This document shows, in pieces, positions 21,806-30,760 of a stretch of 64,000 nt of DNA (the stretch's first letter is position 1; each line of letters starts with the position of its first letter). Made by a program: the position numbers and the translations under genes. A model generated the notes under the pieces. The model had not been told where the DNA came from. It searched no databases and was given only the letters and a program-made list of their open reading frames with translations. This DNA is from Thereva unica (Eukaryota > Arthropoda > Insecta > Diptera > Therevidae): assembly GCA_949987705.1 (NCBI GenBank), contig OX465281.1, positions 225,899,978 through 225,963,977 on the forward strand, written 5' to 3'.

Positions 21806-22480
21806 TGATTACGTAATAAAAGATCGAATATTGCTTCACAAGTACATGAGAGGTGGCTTGCCGAGCTCATTTACGCAATAGTTTTAGGTCGAGAACATGA
21901 TATCCTGCGGCCCTCTACAATTGCTATTATCTGTTCTAGATGAGCTGATGCACAATATTGCCCACTTCGAGACCATTATCTCGTGGGCAAACATAGTCTT
22001 TCTGCTTGAGCACGGTCAAGTTGAAGGAATCCATTGATGGTTAGGATAAGAGCTGCTTACTGTAGAGCGGATGTCTTCTATAAGTCGTGGCGGAGGAATA
22101 CGTGCTTCTTTCCTTAATCGTATCAAGTATTAGATGTAGTAACGACTCAGCTGGATGATAATAAAATTATTGAATAATGAGGAACCTTGTTTTCAATTAT
22201 TTTTAAGAAAACTTATTTAAGTAACAGACGAAATCTAACTTTAAGCTAAACCTAATCTTCTCTGCACGACATGGAAACTTCTAAGGCATGGAAACTTCAC
22301 ACGGGGATACTCAAATCTCGGATTCTCGGCGACTGGGATTCAGAGGCTTGGAGACTCGAGATTGTAGTTGCTCGTCATCTTCACATTGCCGAGACTGAAA
22401 TTGGAAGTTTCCTATCAACCTTCTCCGTTTTTTTATTTTTTTTTTGTGAAAGACTAGAGTCTCAGGAAAGGCCCTTTATA
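21806..22480. other. Stretch with no recognised gene
   Basis: No domain or element end recognised. At 22271-22380 the words GGAAACTTC and GATTCTCGG / AATCTCGGATTC recur irregularly, without a clear unit. Confidence 0.35.
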
Positions 22481-22489
22481 CTGTTGACA

Positions 22490-22894
22490 ATCTATTTTTT
22501 TCGTATAGAGTGCAATGTCGAACAGCAGCTCTAGTCGGGGAGGAAGGAACCGCCACAACCTTCCCGCGATAGTTTCAGTCCACTTACTCCCAACCATTAC
22601 TATCGCGACTCTGACATCGGGGCATCGAGAAACAACTCGCTGGAGTGTTATGCCTTCTGAAACGAGTTGAGTCTCATCAACCAAACGATGACATGCGCTT
22701 TGGTGGAGCGGGGATGGGCTAAGGAAGGCTATGACATGAGGAATCAGGAATGTAAAGAGGGAAGAAGAAAGAAGGAAAGTTTTGTAGGTGGGAAAGTGGA
22801 AAAGGCGAAGGACCGCGGGGCTGGCCGGGATTCGAACCCGGGACCTCTGGGATAGCAGTCAGGCGCCTTACCCCTAGACTACCGAGGCCCCCGC
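22490..22894 (-). mobile_element. tRNA-derived SINE head with pol III A and B boxes
   Basis: On the minus strand 22894-22818 reads like the 5' part of a tRNA. The A box TAGTCTAGGGG is at 22881-22871 and a perfect B box GGTTCGAATCC at 22838-22828. The TpsiC stem-loop is perfect (CCGGG/CCCGG), but the acceptor and anticodon stems do not pair properly and there are three extra bases before the A box. It is therefore not a good functional tRNA. The usual explanation is a tRNA-derived SINE running toward lower coordinates. The 3' limit (about 22490) is a guess. Confidence 0.5.
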
Positions 22895-23206
22895 AAAATA
22901 TCTAGTGACAGTAGTAGTAAAGAGGATATCGTTACCCAATATTATTACTACCGCCGTTGAAAAAGAGCAGTAAGAAAATTCTGGTTACATCCTTATATCG
23001 AATGGAACATAAATTGTAGAATATTTGTTGTTGCAAAAGAATTGCAGGAATCTGATAGTAAATTATTTGCATTCTATAGAATGCGAAGGGACACGTACCA
23101 AAAACGTACGCAGGTCATCACTCCTTTCATTCGATGTACGAACACCAACATGAGGGAATGTGTGAGCTCAGAGGAAAGAGTTATCAAAACTAGACTGCCT
23201 TTTGTA

Positions 23207-23486
23207 CAGTGGCGGATTTAGAACAAATTTTTGGGGGGGGGCTACTTAATCTCAAATATTTTGTTTTTTTTTCTGGCTTTGTAAATAAATGAAAAAAATC
23301 TTTATTTTATTTATTTTCAAATTTATAATTTAGAATTTGTAATTTACAAACATCATAATTTCTTTTTAAACGATAAAATTGAGTCGCCTCGCTTTTGGTT
23401 TGGCGAATCTTTCGATTATATTGTCGATTTTAACAGGTTTGGGGGGGGGGGCATGGCCCCTATGGCCCCCCTTGGATCCGCCATTG
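23207..23486. mobile_element. hAT-type MITE, 280 bp, TSD CTTTTGTA
   Basis: The element begins CAGTGGCGGATTTAG and ends with the inverted form CTTGGATCCGCCATTG. It is flanked by the exact 8-bp duplication CTTTTGTA (23199-23206 and 23487-23494). Just inside each end is a G/C homopolymer run (23232-23241, 23442-23451). The CAGTGGCGGAT start and 8-bp duplication are typical of hAT MITEs. The termini at 12046 and 55345 look related. Confidence 0.88.
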
Positions 23487-23641
23487 CTTTTGTACATCTT
23501 TCCAAGCATTCTCTATTACATCTTTTCTAGAATAACCTTTTAGCTTAAAATTGAAGAATTCTAAAAAAAATTTCTACTTTTGCCACAACATTTAAATTAA
23601 ATTCTTGATCACTAATATTAGTTGGCATTTCGTTCGCATAG

Positions 23642-24673
23642 TACAGTCAATCTGTAAGTTAGCCTCCGAAAAATAACATACCGAAATTTGACTTGATGAA
23701 TCGTTAGGGGGGCATGTAATGAAATTAATGTCAAATTTCCAAAGTCCCCCCTCCCCCTGTTTTTGAGAAAATTCAAAAAGTGGGTCCAAATTTTGAAATG
23801 CGTTTTTCTCAGAATCTATGGGTTTTGGTGAAAAGTTTATTTAACAAAAAACTATTTTTTTTATAAAACTTGCCGTTTTCGAGCTGTAGGCGAAAAGATG
23901 CAACGCAGCGTAGTTAATGGTTCTTTTGTTATTTTCGCCCGGCCAGTTTGGACAAAAGACCGGTTTCTAACAATTTTGGCAACACACCACCCATTGAAGA
24001 AGATGCTGATTTCTGATGATTTCTTTGAAGATCATGATTTGGATTTTCCTTCACAAGTCGTTCACTGGCAACCGAAGACAAGCAGCAACAATGATGACCA
24101 CAGAGAAGAAGTAGACGCAGAATCGGGGAATATACCATCTACCGAAGAAACCAGAAGCAACCAAGGATAAAGAGGCCACGACGTACTACAAAATATAATT
24201 ATTGAATTAATTTGTACACATCGGCAAGCTCCAACTCGAAAACGGCAAGTTTTATAAAAAAATAGTTTAAATAAAAGTTGTAGCCGATTTTGTGACGAAC
24301 AACTTTCTCATTTACATCATTGCAAAAAAACTATTTTCTTTAACGAAAATAACAAACACTTTTTTCATGCTTCAGCGCCACCTACCTTTTGTATTTCAAG
24401 TCGGATGACGTCACTTCAATGACATAAAATGTAGTTAACAATGTCCTCTACATTTTTTGTTAAATAAACTTTTCACCAAAACCCATAGATTCTGAGAAAA
24501 ACGCGTTTAAAAATTTGGACCCACTTTTTGGATTTTCTCAAAAACAGGGGGAGGGGGGACTTCGGAAATTTGACATTAACTTCATTACATGCCCCCCTAA
24601 CGATTCATCAAGTCAAATTTCGGTATGTCATTTTTCGGAGACTCCCTATTATTTTCGTGACAGATTGACTGTA
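23642..24673. mobile_element. Long-inverted-repeat DNA element (about 1.03 kb, TA-flanked)
   Basis: The ends are TACAGTCAATCTGT and its inverse. The inverted similarity runs about 215 bp from each end, through GCATGTAATGAA, GTTTTTGAGAAAAT and CATAGATTCTGAGAAAAACG. Inner stretches around 23850-23890 and 24225-24270 (AACTTGCCGTTTTCGAG) are inverted too. TA at both edges fits a Tc1/mariner/pogo-like 2-bp duplication. The centre holds a 90-codon frame (listed separately) but no transposase motif. Confidence 0.7.
23898..24170 (+). CDS. Unrecognised 90-aa ORF inside the long-inverted-repeat element
   Basis: The frame starts at ATG 23898 and ends NIPSTEETRSNQG. It is hydrophilic, with an acidic stretch (SDDFFEDHDLDF) and a polar C-terminus. 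I recognise no transposase or other domain. It fills almost all of the space between the inverted arms, which is why it is listed, but random occurrence in such a space is quite possible. Confidence 0.2.
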   Translation: MQRSVVNGSFVIFARPVWTKDRFLTILATHHPLKKMLISDDFFEDHDLDFPSQVVHWQPKTSSNNDDHREEVDAESGNIPSTEETRSNQG

Positions 24674-24729
24674 CTAGCAGTGAAGAAAACCAAGAGGCTG
24701 GGAGACTAGCATGTCAAGTGTCCTAGTAA

Positions 24730-25730
24730 CTGGTCGCTCAGTTACCGAATATCCGCGACTGGAGTATCTCAGTATGAATGCCACCGTCTGATTACATATG
24801 ACGGGTCAAGAGTAATTTGATTGAGAACGCCGAGCTCATCCAGAGCACGTTGGCAGTCCCAAACTAATTTCGACTTGATCCTACGGGACCTTATCGCTTT
24901 AATTGCCGCTTGGCTATCAGAGAAGATAAAAATCCGTTTATTTTGGTAGGCCCTTCTTAAGTTCTCATGAGTGCATGCCAGAATAGCGTACAGACCTGCT
25001 TGAAAGACAGTAGGGTGCCTAGGTTTATCGCCCTGCTGAATCTGGGGCATTCATTCCAGATTCCGGCGCCAACACTTGCCTCTGTTTTAGAGCCATCCGT
25101 GTACTATATTACTCCGCCCGGCAAAACTTTAGGAAAAGTCCAGGTTAGCCTATCCTGCACAGAAGGTCGCTCAAATTTTGAGATTTTAAAGGGCATGCAT
25201 ACCGATAGCATACCCGCTTCCTCAATCTCTTCTATGATCTTGGTTACTACAGAATGTCCCCGCCCAACACCAGCGCCCAAGTGACCATTCGCTTTCAGCT
25301 GCAGCGCCACGTTTTTGGCGGACTTCTCTACCTCAAGGTGGAGCGGTACCAGATTGGGGAGAGTATCCAGCGCTGCCGTGTCGGGGAAGTGCGGATGGCC
25401 CCAGTGATGGAGAGGCTGAATTTTGCTTAAATTAGTCATTAAACCCTTAAGTGCCGTTCTGTGCCACAAAACTAAAGCTCTAGAAGTTACCATGGGCCTA
25501 ATGATGGTGGTGTACATATATCCAATACGTGGTTTTCGGTTGCAAACCCCAAGTGGAACCACAAGCTCTGCGGCAAGCCCATAGGCAGGGATCTGCTCGT
25601 TCTACTCATCACAGTGTCCATGTGTTGGTTCCAGTTGAGCTTGGCTTCTGGCGTCACTCCTAAATATTTGGCTTGTTGTTGAAACCTTTAGCTCTGCCTG
25701 CCGTCAGCCACTGAACCTCGCATTTATTTA
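24730..25730 (-). pseudogene. C-terminal part of an I/LOA/R1-group LINE: RT thumb and RNase H
   Basis: On the minus strand from 25730 down: KCEVQWLTAGRAKG, then AKYLGVTPEAKLNWNQH (RT C-terminal block), then TTIIRPMVTSRALVLWHRTAL (thumb), then an RNase H domain. The RNase H begins with YTDGSK (first catalytic Asp, near 25105). It continues VFQAGLYAILAC, where the usual catalytic Glu is Gly, and SDSQAAIKAI. Frameshifts and an in-frame stop before YTDGSK show it is dead. RT plus RNase H with these motifs is characteristic of the I, LOA and R1 clades. It continues at 29176 on the other side of the family J insertion. A related remnant is at 61.4-61.9 kb. Confidence 0.85.
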
Positions 25731-26096
25731 AACCCTCAACAGTTAAAACAAACCAAAAAAAATTAAATTAAATAATAAACAAATAAATAAATTAAAATAT
25801 TAACAAAATTAATAACATCCATAAACCCGTTCAAATAAGAAATCAAAAACAAAACTTTTTTCCGTGTGTGTTCAAGTGTGTGCAAAGTGCAAATTAGTTT
25901 TCAGTGTCATCAACAGTATTCCAACAACAACAACAGTGATATAGACGGACAGACTGCACAAGTAGGCTTTTTTTCTACTCTTTCCCCACACCCCGCTCTC
26001 GGCCTCGTCGGCGTCGTAGCCACTATCGGTTGCTGATGGAATTCTCCTTGCTTTAGGAGGCATAACACTCCAGCAAGGCGTATTCCGTTTGCCCCG

Positions 26097-29037
26097 ATGA
26101 CTGCGACGCCGGCTCCGCCGACCTCAACTGAGAACTGTAACCTTGCGTTTGCGAAGCAGCGATTTTCTATCGCCTTCGCCAACATCCGTGGGCTACAATC
26201 GAATTTCGACTCTGTGTCGTGCCATCTTTTATCTAATTCACCCCATATCTTCGCGCTAAGTGAGACCCAAATCTTACCTAATGATGTCTTAGACAATTAC
26301 CAGGTTTCCGGGTACTCATTAGTGCACAATCTCTCCCCCCATAGGGGAGTTGCCATATATATTAGGAAAGACGTAGCTTTTCAGAAGGTGTACAACAGTA
26401 CATCGCCTGACTTTAACCACCTCGGCCTCAAAATTTTACTTCATAAGCACGTCATTTTCTTCTGTTTTCTATACAGGAGCCCTGATATAAATAATGAAGC
26501 CTCTTCCTTAGCATTTGACGCTATCTCTGAACGTATCTCCGAATTCTTATCCTTATACCCGGAGTGCGAAATCATTGTTGCGGGTGATTTCAACGTTCAC
26601 AACACAAATTGGCTGAATTATTCAAATGGCACCAGTGTTTCTGGCCGGGATGCCGAGCTCTTTGCAGAGACTAATAATCTTCACCAATTGGTTAAGTGCC
26701 CTACACGAGTTCCTGACGCTGTAGATCAAGGGGCCCATCTCCTTGATCTTTTTCTCACCTCCCACCCTACGCGGTACTCCGTCGAAGTTCATTCACCTCT
26801 AGGCAGCTCAGACCACTGCCTGGTCAGCGCAAGCTTCCCATACCAATCATCCGTCTCAACCATACCAGCTCCTAGAAGAACTGTGTGGCATTATGGGAAA
26901 GCCAATTGGTTGGGGCTTATTCGCTTCTTCCAAGCCGCTGACTGGGACCTGTGTTTTGTGAATCGCGATGCCAACTTTTCCGCTCTCTGCATCTCAAAAA
27001 TCATATTGGCAGGAATGCGTTTATTCATTCCCCATTCTACCAAATCCATTAAGCCAAGGCCGCATGGATGGTTTAATCAAGAATGTATGAACGCGATTAA
27101 AGCCAAAGAAACCGCCTATAGAGAGTTCAGGCATTCCCTGAGCGATTCATCCCGACGTGAGTACATCAGGTTGAGAAATGTCTGCAAAACCACCATCAAG
27201 CAAACCAAAGCCTCCTTCGATGACAGGTTAAGAAACAAACTCATTTACACCTCTGCTGGCAGTAAAAACTTCTGGTCCTTGGTAACCTCCATCAGGAAAA
27301 ATTTTAACTCATCGTCGTCTCCTCCCTTCATTCACGATGGGAAGGTATTAACAGAAAGCAAATCCAAGGCTGACTTACTCGCATCTCTGTTTGCCTCCAA
27401 TTCTTCCTTGCCTGATACTGCCGTGCAACCCCCCATTGTAGAGGGTTCTGCTCACTCAATGGGCAGAGTTTTCTTCAGAACTCGTGAAGTGTTCAAGTGC
27501 CTCAAGGAGCTCGATCCCAATAAATCCACTGGCCCTGATAAAATTCCCCCTATGGTTCTTAAAAAATGCGCTTCACCTTTGGCTAAACCTCTGCACAAAC
27601 TCTTCGCCCTTTCTTACTTCTCCGGAGTTTTCCCTGACTCCTGGAAACTGGCTCATGTTCAGCCTATACCGAAAAAAAGGTGATTCCAGCGACCCCTCTA
27701 ACTACCGCCCAATAGCAATCACTTCTATCCTCTCCAAAACCATGGAGACATTAATAAACAGAAGGCTTATGGAATATCTTGAACGCAACCAAATATTGGA
27801 TGACAAGCAGTACGGCTTTAGATCGAAAAGATCTACTGGCGACCTCCTTGTATGCCTAACTGAACACCTCTACCAAAACATTCATCGCTTTGGTGAATCC
27901 GGCCTGGTAGCTCTCGATATCTCCAAGGCCTTTGATAGAGTATGGCACCCCGCTCTATTGAGTAAACTCCATGCTATTGGCATCGACCTTCTTCTAAAGA
28001 ATTGGATTGAGAGTTTCCTTTCCGACCGCTCAATCAAGGTAGTATTGGACGGCGTTGAATCTAATCCCCACTCCATCTCTGCAGGCGTTCCCCAGGGCTC
28101 TATTCTATCACCAGCTCTCTTCCTAGTTTTTATAAATGACCTGCTCTCAATTCCATCCAATTCCCTTCACAGCTTCGCTGATGACAGTACTTTGCGTTAC
28201 TCGTATAGCTTTGATAAAGCAAGACAAGCACGGGCCAGACCTTGTCTGCTTGATCGTGAACTTATGTCCACTTCAATCAACAGGGACATAAAATTGATTC
28301 TTGATTGGGGCCTCATGAATCAAGTTGAATTCAACGCACAGAAAACAAAATACTGTCTCTTCTCTATGAAAACGCGCTCCCCAATCCCTCCCATTAAAGT
28401 GGACAGTCTAGAACTGATGGCTGAACCATCCCTCAATATCCTGGGCATAACTTTAACTGAAGATCTGCGATGGAGTAATCACATATTCCAAATCGCTAAA
28501 CAAGCATCTCAATGCTTGGGATTCCTTAAAAGATGCAAATTCCTCCTTCCGCCGTCGGCCAGGGCTATAATATACAAATCCTACATTCGGCCCCGCCTCG
28601 AATTCAACTCATATCTCTGGGCAGGGGCACCGAGTACCACCTTAGCGTGGCTGGACAAGGTGCAGAACCGCGCTCTCCAACTCATTGGCGACGACGTCAT
28701 TTGCTCCAAAATTGATTCACTAAGTCACCGCAGGAATGTAGCAGCCCTGGTAAAATTCTACCGCATCTACCATAACGACTGTTCCACCGAAATATATAAT
28801 CTCCTGCCTTCACGGCGATGTTTTTCCCGCAACACAAGACTTGCCCATTCGGCTCATCCTCACTATCTACAGCCCTTATTTTCGCGCACACACCAGTTTA
28901 GTAATTCGTTCTTTTCGAGAACAACTCGACTGTGGAACAACCTTCCACAGTCAGTTTTCCCAAACTCATACAACACCCAAGAGTTTAAACGCAAGGTTCA
29001 TCTCCACCTCCTCATGTACCCCCCAGACTCCCTTTAA
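26097..29037 (+). pseudogene. Endonuclease-reverse transcriptase ORF of family J copy 1, one frameshift
   Basis: The N-terminal AP-type endonuclease (26140-26860) shows FANIRGLQSN, LSETQILPND, CFLYRSPD, VAGDFNVHNTNW and LGSSDHCLVSASF with the SDH motif. A linker follows, then the RT: NKSTGPDKIPP, QPIPKK, NYRPIAITSILSK, YGFRSKRST, LDISKAFDRVWH, AGVPQGSILSPALF, SFADDSTLR (catalytic pair) and LGFLKRCKFLL. The ORF has one flaw: an A run at 27672-27678 has seven A where copy 3 has six, shifting the frame between PKK and GDSSDPSNYRP. The ORF ends at TAA 29037 after KRKVHLHLLMYPPDSL. The start at 26097 is the first Met before the endonuclease. No RNase H. Confidence 0.9.
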
Positions 29038-29054
29038 TCTGTTTTATCCTTTCT

Positions 29055-29175
29055 CTATCCTTCGAGCTAAGCTTACTACCAGACACCCGACGTTGACGTG
29101 TAAGACATGACGGACTGGTAGTACAAAGGGTGACACCTGAGCTTAGACTTTCACATAAAAAAAAAAAAAAAAAAA
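29055..29175 (+). other. Conserved 3' UTR hairpin and poly(A) of family J
   Basis: CTAAGC..TACCAG (29065-29079) can pair with CTGGTA..GCTTAG (29115-29150) as nested stems, ahead of the terminal A run. The same pairing is possible in copy 3 (53360-53445) and, with one mismatch, in copy 2 (8331-8415). Such a structure could be where the RT recognises its own RNA. That role is inference from conservation of both sides of the stem. Confidence 0.5.
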
Positions 29176-30760
29176 GTGTAGGCTCCAAAAATCCAGGGAA
29201 TGATCGTTTCTTGGTGAAATTAACTAGAATCGTTTTGTCGGGATTGACTTTTAGTTCTACGCTCTCGCACCAGCTAGAGACCAGATCTAGTGCCTGCTGC
29301 AGGCGCCTTGACATGGCTCTTTCAGTTTCACCTGTAACTACTATGACGACATCGTCAGCGTAACCTTGGGCGAAAAAGTTTCGGCCGTTGAGCAGCTCTA
29401 GGAGTTCATCTACAACAAGGCACCAGAGAAGTGGAGATAAAACTCCTCCCTGTGGACAGCCTTTTGCTATAGGGCCCTCCAGAGACCCCTCAACATAAGA
29501 GACCACTATTTTGCGAGTTATCAGCATAAAGTCAATTAAGTTGCAGAAAGTGTTACTTAGACTGCGTCCACTTAGAGCCCTAGCTATAGTATCAAAGGAT
29601 GTGTTGGCAAAGGCTCTCTCGATATCGAAGAAGGTCGTCAGCGCAACTCCTTTGTTTAGAGCTGCGCATTCCAGCCTGAGCACCAGATTATGGCATGAAA
29701 GGCAGGTACAAGCAGATACGGCCCCGGTGTAATAAATACCTTGACTGGTGCAATTGTTTTGCAATAACAATTACACAAGTTACTCCCCAGAGACTGATAT
29801 TGAAGATAATTTTATCGAAAGGAATCAGCCATCCGTCAGCTGAAGGTATATAGGCTGGCAGCGTTAACATTGTAAAAAGGATGGAGTACACCTACGGAGT
29901 CGTCGTCGTCGTAGTCGTCTTTTATAGGGGTTCGTCGTCGTCAACATAAGAGACCACTATTTTGCGAGTTATCAGCATAAAGTCAATTAAGTTGCAGAAA
30001 GTGTTACTTAGACTGCGTCCACTTAGAGCCCTAGCTATAGTATCAAAGGATGTGTTGGCAAAGGCTCTCTCGATATCGAAGAAGGTCGTCAGCGCAACTC
30101 CTTTGTTTAGAGCTGCGCATTCCAGCCTGAGCACCAGATTATGCAGTGCTGTCTCAGTGGACTTGCCCGCCTGGTATGCATGCTGATAGGAGCTTAGTGG
30201 TTGGCGTTGAAGATAGGTTTCCCTTATCGCCCAGTCGACAATTTTCTCCATTGTCTTCAAGGCAAAAGACGAAAGACTTATCGGCCTGAAAGATTTAGCC
30301 AAGGTGTAATCCGAAATCCGAGGTATGAAAGTTATGTTGACGTTCCTCAAGACAGATGGGATGTAACCATTTGCGAAGGAAGTCCTGAATATTTTGCATA
30401 ATAAGGGAGTGACTAGGTCGCAGCCTTCCTGTAGCAGAATCGGATAGATTCCGTCTGCTCCTGGGGACTTGTATGGTTTGAGCGCCTCCCTAATTGCTTC
30501 GCGGTTAAACACGGTGTTTTCTTCTGTCCAGACAGCTTTGGTCACACTGTGTGAAAGAGCCATCGGTTCTTCTGATAGATCTTTCGAAATGCCCTTTAAT
30601 TAAAGCTTTTGTGGATGTTTGCTGAGTCTCGAATGTCTTCGACACTGTTGCAGACATTCCTCCAGCTATTTCTTGATCGCCCTGTTATAGGTGGTTAGCG
30701 AGCTTTTATAACTCTTCCAGTTGCTAGTTGGGCAAGTGGATTCTTTAACACAACCATGGC
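29176..30760 (-). pseudogene. N-terminal part of the I/LOA/R1-group LINE RT, with an internal duplication
   Basis: On the minus strand from 30760: a linker (SWRNVCNSVEDIRDSANIHK, with stops), then RT blocks. These are KPYKSPGADGIYPILLQEG, FRPISLSSFALKTMEKIVD, HAYQAGKSTETALHNLVLRL, TTFFDIERAFANTSFDTIA (motif A), GCPQGGVLSPLLWCLVVDEL (motif B), QGYADDVVIVV (catalytic YADD, near 29360) and VNPDKTILVNFTKKR. The segment holding motif A is present twice (29490-29692 and 29941-30143) around a foreign 248-bp insert. The RNase H half is at 24730-25730. Confidence 0.85.
29490..30143. repeat. A-B-A' rearrangement: 203-bp duplication around a 248-bp copied insert
   Basis: Segment A (29490-29692) and A' (29941-30143) are the same piece of LINE. 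Between them lies B (29693-29940), which is a copy of 31678-31925. All three pieces look identical or nearly so to their partners, so the event is recent or an assembly error. B starts GCATGAAAGG and ends TTCGTCGTCG in both places. It has no transposon-like ends and no short target duplication. Confidence 0.85.

Larger units (their letters stand above)
25731..29175 (+). mobile_element. Family J LINE, copy 1: nearly complete, 3.44 kb
   Basis: The element has a 366-bp 5' UTR (25731-26096), an endonuclease-RT ORF, a 3' UTR and a 16-base A run ending at 29175. It was inserted into the minus-strand I/LOA LINE. Removing it joins PGFLEPT to LNKCEVQWL in frame, and no target duplication is visible. 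No separate gag-like ORF1 is present, so either the family lacks one or it has been lost. This copy and the one at 50.5-53.5 kb are nearly identical, indicating recent retrotransposition. Confidence 0.9.

Noticed and set aside
21508..21870. 120-aa minus-strand ORF with RRRRRR
   Set aside because: Overlaps the plus-strand candidate exon; the GC-rich CGG/CCG codons open both strands. The plus strand has the better splice signals.
22818..22894. Functional tRNA gene (possible anticodon GCT)
   Set aside because: Acceptor and anticodon stems do not pair and spacing before the A box is wrong; a SINE head fits better.
25872..26296. Minus-strand ORFs over the 5' UTR of family J copy 1
   Set aside because: Antisense to a LINE 5' UTR and endonuclease start; no domain.
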